Of a stretch of 35,754 nucleotides of DNA, positions 1 to 7,361 are shown one piece after another. Under the pieces are notes generated by a model. The model was given only the letters and a program-made list of their open reading frames with translations. It was not told the DNA's origin and ran no database searches. The stretch covers positions 1-35,754 of the forward strand of contig JAJEPU010000033.1 in NCBI GenBank assembly GCA_020686985.1, given 5' to 3'. A program made the position numbers and the translations under genes. Origin of the DNA: Brotaphodocola catenula. GTDB lineage: Bacteria > Bacillota > Clostridia > Lachnospirales > Lachnospiraceae. How positions within the stretch are numbered: position 1 is the stretch's first letter; the number at the start of each line of letters is the position of its first letter.

Positions 1-33
1 AAAAGCAATATGCAATTAAAATACAGTAACTAT

Positions 34-67
34 GTGGCTTTCAGCCACACTCACGGCTTTGCTGTGA
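34..67. other. Two adjacent stem-loops after the pglX stop
   Basis: The first stem-loop pairs TGTGGCT (33-39) with AGCCACA (43-49) around a 3-base loop. The second pairs CACGGC (52-57) with GCTGTG (61-66), with one G-T wobble, around TTT. They lie in the AT-rich sequence immediately downstream of the premature pglX stop. No clear run of T follows on the minus strand, so a Rho-independent terminator is not well supported. They could be recombination-site arms or a weak processing or termination structure. Bases 1-72 hold no other recognisable gene. Confidence 0.4.
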
Positions 68-72
68 ATAAT

Positions 73-1953
73 TCAGGCTAATTGAACAAAGGTGCTATTA
101 TAATTTGAGAAAAAGTCATTGCAGAACACAAAGCTGCTTGTCTGAACAACTTCCCCATTTATCTCATCAAATGCATGTGGTCCTAAATGTGCCAAATTTA
201 TCAGTTCTTTGTTTAATAGTTTATCGCGTAAATTCTCATAGCTTGCAAGAAACATCCATGCATGTTGTGTTATCATCGCTTGATAACCACTCACTCGCGT
301 CATCAAACCACATCGTTCAATAAAGACAGCAAAGAGATCTACTTTACTATCAGGATAATTTGCTTTAACAAAGTCATTCACTTTAGGGCTTAAATTACTT
401 ATAGCTGCATACGGTGGATTCGTAATGGTCACCCAATATTTCCGTGCCATCGTCTCACCAATGTCAACAAGCCGATTCAGCTGCTCGGCAGTATCTTCCA
501 CGCCCACGCTATCCATGCTGATCTGACCATCGGTATCCTCCGCTGCCACAAATCGGCGCAGCAGCTCCCAGTTGTAGCCCTCCACATTCAGGATAGAGCC
601 GTACTCCTTGGCATCGGTCAGGGTATCCAACAGACCTTCCAGCTGCATCTTGGCGGCGTTTTTCTCGATATCGTCCAACCCTGCGCCGAAATATTTCAGA
701 TGCGCACGGTTGATGCTGTTGCTCTCCTGAATGGCATAGACATGACAGGTGTTCTCGCCGTTTAAGATACGGCGATTGTACTGCCGTGCTTTCATCATCA
801 CGGCGAAGTACGCCAGCTGATAGGCACGGTCGTCAATGTCCAGACCGTAGATGTTGTGTTCAAGAATGCTCTTTGCCGCATCACGCTGGCTGTAACCGGC
901 ACTCTCGTAGATCTGCATCAGCACATCAAAGGCGTATACGAGGATATGGCCGGAACCCATGCAGGGGTCGATGAGCTTGATGTCTTCCGGGTTCAGGGCA
1001 GCGTACTCTTTACGAATTTCCGAGAGTTTTGCCTGCACCTCCGGCTCCTGTTGTGCTTCTTCCAGATAGTATTTCCAGTTTTCTTTCAGGCCACAGTCCG
1101 GGTGTCCTTCCACCCACAGACGGCCAAGGCTATTTTCCACCATGTAACGGACGATCCAGTCCGGGGTGAACAGCTGGGTCACGGCAGGAATTTCCTCTTT
1201 GGTAATCTTTCCGTTCTTGGCGAATGCAGCGGCTTTCGGTTCGGTATTGTAATACTGGTACAGCCAGCCGATGATCTCCACCTGACCACCGCGCTCGATG
1301 TTGAAGTCATCCTCCGGGATATCGTGAATCAAATGATAGACCACGCCATCCTGGTCAATAACGGACAAGCTGAGCAGCAGCTCGGTGTAGTTCTTTGTCT
1401 TTTCAAACAGAGCAGGCAGAATCTCGTTCAGGGCATTGCACTGTTTCAGGAACATGATGCGGAACACTTCGTCCAGCTTATTGTCCTGCTTCAGCTGGAA
1501 AATCTGAGCCTCTTCCTCCGCAGTAAAGGGCAGCTCTGCGTCAAACGGCGTTGTGACCAGATCCGGCTCCAGCTTTCCGCTCTCGGAAGAAAGCACCCTG
1601 ATATGGGAAGGCAGATAGTCATTGACCTCCATGAAACGGATGGCGATCAGGCGGTTAAACCATGTATAGGCAACCTCCTCGATCACATACTGATATGCGG
1701 TTTTGTAGTCGGTATCCTTTTCCTTCTGCTGGATGACCTCTATCAGCTTGTCACGCTGGCGCACGGCCTCACCGGAAATCGAATACGGTTCTGCGGTGCC
1801 GATATCGAAGAACTGAGTGCCGCCGAAGCTCTGCGGCAGCGGCTTGGCAATACCGTCCTCCGTAATACCGATCAGGCGGGCATCATAGCTAACATCTGCA
1901 ATCAGCTTATTCCGCGCCCAAATCGCAAAATTCTTTATGGCTGTCTTGTTCAT
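73..1953 (-). CDS. BREX type 1 adenine methyltransferase PglX (BrxX), ending early at 626 aa
   Basis: PglX is the N6-adenine DNA methyltransferase of BREX defence. It marks self DNA and is also needed to exclude phage. The SAM-binding motif DPCMGSGHIL lies near residue 328 and the catalytic TNPPYAA motif near residues 509-515. A good AGGAGG site precedes the ATG by 9 bases, and brxC ends 20 bases upstream. Family members are usually about 1150-1250 aa, so this frame covers only the N-terminal region and the methylase core; the C-terminal target-recognition half is missing. Base composition drops from about 57% GC (481-540) to about 34% (301-420), almost exactly at NPPY, which suggests a recombinant 3' part. 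Neither other frame after the stop continues the protein. It may be a truncated gene, one state of a switching gene, or half of a split gene. Function of this short form is uncertain. Confidence 0.85.
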   Translation of the reverse strand: MNKTAIKNFAIWARNKLIADVSYDARLIGITEDGIAKPLPQSFGGTQFFDIGTAEPYSISGEAVRQRDKLIEVIQQKEKDTDYKTAYQYVIEEVAYTWFNRLIAIRFMEVNDYLPSHIRVLSSESGKLEPDLVTTPFDAELPFTAEEEAQIFQLKQDNKLDEVFRIMFLKQCNALNEILPALFEKTKNYTELLLSLSVIDQDGVVYHLIHDIPEDDFNIERGGQVEIIGWLYQYYNTEPKAAAFAKNGKITKEEIPAVTQLFTPDWIVRYMVENSLGRLWVEGHPDCGLKENWKYYLEEAQQEPEVQAKLSEIRKEYAALNPEDIKLIDPCMGSGHILVYAFDVLMQIYESAGYSQRDAAKSILEHNIYGLDIDDRAYQLAYFAVMMKARQYNRRILNGENTCHVYAIQESNSINRAHLKYFGAGLDDIEKNAAKMQLEGLLDTLTDAKEYGSILNVEGYNWELLRRFVAAEDTDGQISMDSVGVEDTAEQLNRLVDIGETMARKYWVTITNPPYAAISNLSPKVNDFVKANYPDSKVDLFAVFIERCGLMTRVSGYQAMITQHAWMFLASYENLRDKLLNKELINLAHLGPHAFDEINGEVVQTSSFVFCNDFFSNYNSTFVQLA

Positions 1954-1973
1954 GGAGCCAATCCTCCTGTCAT

Positions 1974-4900
1974 TTATAGTTCAATGTTGACGATTGTATC
2001 TTCGTCCATCTCTTTCAGCAGATTTTCACGCAATGCGGCAAGGTATTTATCAACGTCGTCCTTACTCTCCAACCGCCACGATGCAGTCTTGGCAACCGTC
2101 TTGATGGAAACATTCTTCGTGGTGCGCACCTTATATACCGGCTGCGGTTCTGCGACCTTTTCTGCCGGTTTCACGGTCTCGCCGCGTTTTTCCGCCTCTT
2201 CTTCCTGACGCTTGCGCTCTGCCTCGGCCTTTGCCGCTGCCTCCTGCACAAGACGGATATCTTCTGCGTTCATCTCGTTGAGCAGGCGCAGCTTCAGTGC
2301 CTCCGCCTTATCTGCATAGCTGCGCAGAGTGGAAACATTGTTGCAGTGCTCCGCACCGTCCATGATCTCCTTAAAGAGTTCCAGATAACGGTTGAACTTC
2401 GCATCCTTATAGGGCTTGGTGTTCAGCACTTCAAAGACACGGTTCCGATCCTGATTGATGGAATCTTTGACCGGCTCTGCCTGCTCTTCCAGAATGCGCA
2501 TATAGCAGTTCATAAACTTCTCGCGCAGCTCCGGCAGCTTCGGAATCTCCTTGTAGGGCTTCGGCATCCGGACAATGGTGCGCATCTTGGCCACCACGTC
2601 TTCCAGCTCTGCATCCACGATGTAGGTCTTGCTGTCCTCGTAGATATTCAGCATATCCAGCGCACGGGTGAAGATGGTCAGCTGCTCACTGCCAAAGAAA
2701 TCACGGATAGGCTCATAGTCCTCGCCAAAATCCATCAGATCGTCCTGCTCGTCAAATACGGTCTTAAAGAATTCCAGCGGTGCCTGAATCTGCACCAATG
2801 CGGAAAGCCGCTTCTTGCCCTTTTCCAGAATTTCTTTTCCGGGATAGGCGTAATTCTCATATTTCGGTTCCAGCCGCTCAATCTCAGTGATCCGATTCTC
2901 ACAATAGTGCTGGAAGTTCTTCATAATGGTATCTTCGTCATCGGCAGGCGGTGCCACCTTGAACAGCTCTTTCATCACGGTGCGAACGGCCTTTTTCTGG
3001 TTTTCCGGCACCCGGACGCGCACTTCCGTCAGCAGCTTATCCACGAACTGCTTCTTCGTGATGTAGCCGATGATTTCCTCTTCGGAACGGTTGTTCAGAT
3101 TGACGCTCTCCCCGTTGACCGTAAAGGACAGATCTCCACGCTTAAAGAGACGTGCCACCAGCCAATGGATGTCATCTTCCACAAAGCCATAGGGTGCTTT
3201 CATAAAGCGATCCTTGATGGTTTTCATAGAAGTTTTCATGTGCATCCGAGAGTTGCCTGCCACAAATTGCAACACATCATCCAGCGCGTGGACATTGGAT
3301 TCTCCGGTATCTCCCAGTGCCAGCGACAGCTGGTTGCTGGTCCTGAACATCTTCCGGATATCTGCTTCGCCCATCGCTGCGTCAATGTAGGACAGCTTAT
3401 GGTAAACCGTCTGCACCAGTCGGCCTATAGCCTCGTTGATGCGGCTGGTCACTTCCTTACCGGAGGTGTGCAGCACATCGCCATTGACATAGATGGTAGC
3501 CTCTTTCAGAGCTTCCGTCAGGTAAAGCTTGGCATTACCGTTGCGTTCCCGCATCTCTACGCGCTTTGCTTCCTTAATGGTCTCATACTTGGCAAGCTGC
3601 ACAGAAGTATTCTTGCGCAGGAACCGCTCAATTTTTAAGTATGCCCGCATTTCCGTCAGGAACGCATCATCATTCGGCAGAACCACAAGGACTTCCTTGC
3701 CCTGGCCGGAGAGCAGGCGCAGCGTACCATCATCGGTGCCGCCTTCATACCACGGGGTCAGCACACGGAGGCCGATATCGTAATTCTGGTTTGCCTTATA
3801 GGGGCGGTCATCCACTGTCTGATTGAAGGAGAACGCATACCGTCCGCCAAAGCTGGGGTACTGATACTTCTTGCTGGAGAAAATGTCCTCATAGATCATC
3901 TCCGCAATCTTCGTGATGACCTCCGGCATCTCCACATTTTCTTTTTCGATTTCGTTGTTAATTTCCTGTTCCTCATCGGTCAGGAATACATAGATGGAGC
4001 CATTCTTCTGGATCAGCATCTGGCGCATCAGCACTTTCAGTGCATCCTCCACCTGTGCCTTCAAAGAAATACGATCATCGTCAATGCTGGTAATCATCAG
4101 GCTGACGATGTTGTCCACGTTGGCTTCGATCTCCAGAACATATTTAATCAGGAAAAGGGTCTTCAACACATTGATCGCAAAGACATCTTTTTCCTTCTTT
4201 TCCGGGTTGATGTAGCTGTTGTCATAAGCGCGAATGATCACACTGCTGTGGCTGTGGTCGAGGAAGTTCTCCAATGCATCATAGAACCGATAGAACGGCA
4301 CGATTGCCCCCATCTCATCGTCCATCAGCTGCATGGCAGACTCTTTGAACAGAGCCAGCATGGAACGTTCACCCTCGGACAGGTGCTTGCCGGATGCACC
4401 GTGGGTACGGATACTGGTCAGCACGCTGGCAAGCAAATTAAACTGGTACGGAACAAAAGGATAAACCTCTGCAAAATCTTCTGCGTTGGCGTACAGTTTT
4501 TTCTCCACGCCGTCGTTGAAGACAATCAGATTTTTGATGATGGTTGCTTTCTGGTCATAAAGCAGACGCAGGCTCTGTGCTGCGGTCTCAGTCTTATCCA
4601 GAATACGCTTTTTGATAACAGCGTCCACATTGGCAGAGGACAAAGAAAGACGGGTATCGAAACGTCCCTGAATCTTGGAGAAGTCGTTACCTTTCACCTT
4701 GGTAATGGAGTCGATATCCTGCTGGCTCGTTACGATTACCCAAGCCTTACCCATGCATTCCTTGCCCAGTTCTTCCGTCACTGTCTGAAGGTTCAGCATC
4801 AGCTTGGAATCATCACCAATGTACTGACCGATCTCATCCACAAGGAAAACAACATGGTGGTTATTGCCTTTTTTATCAATGTAGGACTTTACACGCTTAG

Positions 4901-5627
4901 CAAAATCCTCAATGCTGATCTGGTAGCCCTCGGTTGCTTTCTCGCACCAGTTACGGGCAGCTGATTCGCTCATGAAATCCATGTCAGAAAGAACATCGAC
5001 AACAGAATCTTGAATGAAATCGAAGTCCTGACGAGAGCTTTCCCACGGATCGCCATACTCTTCTTCAAACTTTTCCTTAAACTCTTCAAAACGACCTTCT
5101 TCGGAAAGCCTACGCTCCAGGTCAGCAAGGTGAGGCATGGAACCGCAGAAGCCCTGCATCTCATTGAAGACCTTCAGGAATACGTTCACAATGGCATCTT
5201 TGTTTTCCTTGCCATTAGAATCACTTTTGGAATCAATGTTGAAAAGAATTACGTCCGATGGAGTGTTTGCTGCCAGCTGCATATCTGCCAGCACCATCTG
5301 ATTGGTAATCTTCTGATCTTCGATAAAGTAGTCGATGGCATGTTTGTCTCCGACCTGTTTATTCTGAAGCAGATAGGACAGGATTTTCAGGAAATGAGAT
5401 TTACCACTTCCAAAGAAGCCGGAAATCCAGACACCCATTTTCGGTGTGGTTCCCTGAATACCTTTTTTATATGCTGCAAAGAAATCCGCAAAATGACGCT
5501 GAAGCTCACGGGTCACAACATACTCTTCCAGCTCCTGCGCTACATTTGTCTCTTCACCCTGACCGACAATGATAACACCCTGTATCTCACGGTCAATTTT
5601 CTTTCGGAACATGTCCTTGATCTGCAT
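1974..5627 (-). CDS. BREX ATPase BrxC (PglY-like), 1217 aa
   Basis: BrxC is the large P-loop ATPase of BREX, a core component thought to act with BrxB and PglX/PglZ on incoming DNA. A Walker A motif, GFFGSGKSHFLK, sits near residues 64-75. A Walker B-like segment, VVFLVDEIGQ, lies near residues 256-265. Length and the opening MQIKDMFRKKIDR fit the family. I place the start at the second ATG because it has GGAGG eight bases ahead; the longer frame would add only five residues. Near the C-terminus there is a charged, Ala/Glu/Lys-rich stretch that probably forms a coiled coil (around residues 1120-1170), then a short conserved tail. The gene follows brxB by about 18 bases and precedes pglX by 20, so all are likely cotranscribed. 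Confidence 0.92.
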   Translation of the reverse strand: MQIKDMFRKKIDREIQGVIIVGQGEETNVAQELEEYVVTRELQRHFADFFAAYKKGIQGTTPKMGVWISGFFGSGKSHFLKILSYLLQNKQVGDKHAIDYFIEDQKITNQMVLADMQLAANTPSDVILFNIDSKSDSNGKENKDAIVNVFLKVFNEMQGFCGSMPHLADLERRLSEEGRFEEFKEKFEEEYGDPWESSRQDFDFIQDSVVDVLSDMDFMSESAARNWCEKATEGYQISIEDFAKRVKSYIDKKGNNHHVVFLVDEIGQYIGDDSKLMLNLQTVTEELGKECMGKAWVIVTSQQDIDSITKVKGNDFSKIQGRFDTRLSLSSANVDAVIKKRILDKTETAAQSLRLLYDQKATIIKNLIVFNDGVEKKLYANAEDFAEVYPFVPYQFNLLASVLTSIRTHGASGKHLSEGERSMLALFKESAMQLMDDEMGAIVPFYRFYDALENFLDHSHSSVIIRAYDNSYINPEKKEKDVFAINVLKTLFLIKYVLEIEANVDNIVSLMITSIDDDRISLKAQVEDALKVLMRQMLIQKNGSIYVFLTDEEQEINNEIEKENVEMPEVITKIAEMIYEDIFSSKKYQYPSFGGRYAFSFNQTVDDRPYKANQNYDIGLRVLTPWYEGGTDDGTLRLLSGQGKEVLVVLPNDDAFLTEMRAYLKIERFLRKNTSVQLAKYETIKEAKRVEMRERNGNAKLYLTEALKEATIYVNGDVLHTSGKEVTSRINEAIGRLVQTVYHKLSYIDAAMGEADIRKMFRTSNQLSLALGDTGESNVHALDDVLQFVAGNSRMHMKTSMKTIKDRFMKAPYGFVEDDIHWLVARLFKRGDLSFTVNGESVNLNNRSEEEIIGYITKKQFVDKLLTEVRVRVPENQKKAVRTVMKELFKVAPPADDEDTIMKNFQHYCENRITEIERLEPKYENYAYPGKEILEKGKKRLSALVQIQAPLEFFKTVFDEQDDLMDFGEDYEPIRDFFGSEQLTIFTRALDMLNIYEDSKTYIVDAELEDVVAKMRTIVRMPKPYKEIPKLPELREKFMNCYMRILEEQAEPVKDSINQDRNRVFEVLNTKPYKDAKFNRYLELFKEIMDGAEHCNNVSTLRSYADKAEALKLRLLNEMNAEDIRLVQEAAAKAEAERKRQEEEAEKRGETVKPAEKVAEPQPVYKVRTTKNVSIKTVAKTASWRLESKDDVDKYLAALRENLLKEMDEDTIVNIEL

Positions 5628-5645
5628 AACAGTTTCCTCCATCCA

Positions 5646-6221
5646 TTACTTTACCAGTCGGAATGCCCGGTAATAGTTATCGTCTTTAATCTCATTGAAC
5701 AGAATCAGCTCCTGCTCATTATAGGTTCCCGGAAAGAACATCACGACCGGGCAGCGCACAAATGCCTGATGCAAGTTGTTAAGCACCTTGTGGGAGCGCA
5801 AAATCGGATAGCACTTGCCGATACCGGTCAGGAACACGACTGCATTCTCCGGCGTATGTTCTTTGATATATTGCACGATCAGGCTGTCATCGTCATTTAC
5901 CTTCATGGAGTTGGTCACTGCCTTGACGATACGCTCGATCCCTCGCTTTTTTTCAAAGTCATAGCACTTTTCCATGAAGTTTTTCTTTTCCAAAAAGTCA
6001 ATGATGATATCATACAGGTCAAAGACCACAAGCTCAAAATCATCATCGCCCCGGTCATTCTTATTTTTCAGATACTCTACACGCTCCCGAACTTCCAGTT
6101 CCTTTTCCGGTGGATAATCAAACACCCAATAGTTGACCTCATTTGCGCGGCCTGTTCCTTTTCGGAAAGATGGCTTATGGATTGCAAGCTCCATCTCGTC
6201 CAGTCTTTGGCTTAAATCCAT
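5646..6221 (-). CDS. BREX protein BrxB (DUF1788), 191 aa
   Basis: This is a small BREX core protein of the DUF1788 family. Its biochemical role is not well defined; it is always found beside brxC. The sequence starts MDLSQRLDEME and contains the family-like stretch VFLTGIGKCYPILRSH near residues 128-143, followed by a VVMFFPGTY strand typical of a Rossmann-like or ATPase-associated fold. Length (about 190-200 aa) fits. The ATG lies one base after the brxA TGA, so translation is probably coupled. No membrane segment or signal peptide is visible. The identification rests on family resemblance plus position between brxA and brxC, which is the standard BREX type 1 order. Confidence 0.9.
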   Translation of the reverse strand: MDLSQRLDEMELAIHKPSFRKGTGRANEVNYWVFDYPPEKELEVRERVEYLKNKNDRGDDDFELVVFDLYDIIIDFLEKKNFMEKCYDFEKKRGIERIVKAVTNSMKVNDDDSLIVQYIKEHTPENAVVFLTGIGKCYPILRSHKVLNNLHQAFVRCPVVMFFPGTYNEQELILFNEIKDDNYYRAFRLVK

Positions 6222-6222
6222 T

Positions 6223-6831
6223 TCATCTTACCCCCGTCAGTGTTTTTACCATGATGCCAAGATCATGGTCATAAAGCCAATGCTCAAATGCAATATCAAG
6301 AATTGGCTTCAGTATTTTTCTTGTGCTGTTTGCCCGGTTGCTTTCTAAAAGCCCCGCTTCATAAAGCTGCGTTTTATAGCAGGAACCGAGGCGGCGCAGC
6401 GTATAGTCTTGAAGAGAAGCCACTTTCTCACTCTGTTCCTGCTTATTTTTGAAAAATATCCGGATATCTGCATCCGTCAGCTCATCGGAACCAAGAATCA
6501 TTTTTTCCCGCACTACTTCATACACAAAATCAAAGAACAGCGTGTCATGCAAAAGAGCCGCAGTCAGCACAAATAGTTTTTGTGTAGCAAGATCACTGCT
6601 CAAAAAGATTGGATAAAAGCTTTCATCTAATGTCTTGATACGGGCTGTTACGGTAGAATAAATCTGCTGCGCTCGTAGTTTTGTCGGTGCACCATAGATG
6701 TTTGTCTCTTCATTCAACTTTTTAATATCTGCAAAGCTCTTACCCTCGCTCAAAAGTTGCACGGTTTTCCGAAATTCCATGAACCAGAACGAAAATTTCA
6801 CTGCTCCGGCACTATACGGTTTTCTTTCCAT
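6223..6831 (-). CDS. BREX protein BrxA (DUF1819), 202 aa
   Basis: BrxA is the first structural gene of most type 1 BREX loci and encodes a small, mostly helical DNA-binding protein (DUF1819). The family-like N-terminus KPYSAGAVKFSFWFMEFRKT is present, as is the later helical part with LRRLGSCYKTQLYEAGLL. The frame is open up to 6891, but the ATG at 6831 is the best start: it has GGAGAG seven bases ahead and gives the usual family length of about 200 aa. This start overlaps the end of the HTH gene by 20 bases, which suggests coupled translation. The stop is one base before brxB. Confidence 0.9.
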   Translation of the reverse strand: MERKPYSAGAVKFSFWFMEFRKTVQLLSEGKSFADIKKLNEETNIYGAPTKLRAQQIYSTVTARIKTLDESFYPIFLSSDLATQKLFVLTAALLHDTLFFDFVYEVVREKMILGSDELTDADIRIFFKNKQEQSEKVASLQDYTLRRLGSCYKTQLYEAGLLESNRANSTRKILKPILDIAFEHWLYDHDLGIMVKTLTGVR

Positions 6832-7039
6832 CTTCGTTCTCTCCATTTCCGGATTTTGTTTTAATGTATTTGCCGCTTTTGATTCTGGCATCCTTCGGCT
6901 TTTCGGCGTTAATAGGAATGACCCACTGATGGCCTAAACGCTCGGCACCATCAATTCGCCCTTCCGTGCATAATGTCTGTACTCTCCTTGTGCAGATGCC
7001 CCATTTTTCAGAAGCCTGCTTAATCGTCATGAAATCCAT
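6812..7039 (-). CDS. Small helix-turn-helix protein heading the BREX operon, 75 aa
   Basis: This short protein has an excisionase/MerR-like winged helix at residues 4-45: TIKQASEKWGI, then TRRVQTLCTEGRI, then a wing ending in GHQWVIPINAEKP. A charged Lys/Glu-rich tail follows. The ATG has AGAGG about six bases ahead and lies roughly 50 bases downstream of a good promoter. Its stop is inside the start of brxA, so it is the first gene of the BREX transcript. Many BREX loci carry a transcriptional regulator (BrxR, a larger WYL protein); this one is unrelated in size but could have a similar regulatory role. That role is inference from fold and position. It could also be an orphan excisionase-type protein. 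Confidence 0.75.
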   Translation of the reverse strand: MDFMTIKQASEKWGICTRRVQTLCTEGRIDGAERLGHQWVIPINAEKPKDARIKSGKYIKTKSGNGENEDGKKTV

Positions 7040-7098
7040 ACGGAACCTCTTTTTCGATGTCTAAAGTCACTCGCAGCAAGTTAAAATTTCTCATTTAT

Positions 7099-7127
7099 AT
7101 TCTACTCCAAGAAACGAACAAAATCAA
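7099..7127 (-). promoter_or_regulatory. Sigma-A type promoter for the BREX operon
   Basis: On the minus strand a -35 box TTGATT (7122-7127) is followed, after exactly 17 bases, by a -10 box TAGAAT (7099-7104). This fits the housekeeping consensus well. The predicted start of transcription is near 7090, giving a leader of about 50 bases before the HTH gene. The surroundings are AT-rich, unlike the adjoining genes. It is a prediction from sequence only. Confidence 0.6.
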
Positions 7128-7176
7128 TCGAAAGTTCTTCCAAATTTTGAACGATTTTTTTAGAACCCACTCTTCT

Positions 7177-7234
7177 GCAAGCAGGGCTTTCGTGACACGA
7201 AAGCGATTTTCTGCTTGTTGGGGAAACTCCCCAA
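7177..7234. other. Cluster of inverted repeats beside the relaxase gene, candidate oriT or operator
   Basis: Three nested or adjacent dyads lie in 58 bases. CAAGCAG (7178-7184) pairs with CTGCTTG (7211-7217). Inside it, GCTTTCGTG (7186-7194) and CACGAAAGC (7196-7204) form a perfect 9+1+9 palindrome. Next to it, TTGGGGA (7218-7224) pairs with TCCCCAA (7228-7234). The cluster sits between the relaxase terminator and the BREX promoter. Dense perfect dyads next to a relaxase gene are typical of origins of transfer, but regulation of the BREX promoter about 50 bases away is also possible. No nick site was identified. Confidence 0.45.
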
Positions 7235-7305
7235 TCCCCATAGAACGCTGCCTGCGGCATCGGGCTGCGCATCCGTTCCGGATGCTTCAACGGCAGTTCC
7301 TGCCA

Positions 7306-7358
7306 AAGAAAAAAGCCCGGTGCAGAACGAGCATTACACCCACACTGCACCGGACTTT
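7306..7358 (-). terminator. Rho-independent terminator after the relaxase gene
   Basis: On the minus strand a 14-bp stem (7345-7358 with 7312-7325, one G-T wobble) encloses a loop of about 19 bases. A run of six T (7306-7311) follows. It begins four bases after the relaxase stop codon, so it should separate the ICE mobilization genes from the BREX operon, which then relies on its own promoter. Confidence 0.75.
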
Positions 7359-7361
7359 CCA

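Noticed and set aside
856-2208. Plus-strand open frame of 450 codons across pglX and brxC
   Set aside because: It is antisense to two well-recognised BREX genes, has no ribosome site and no recognisable protein features.
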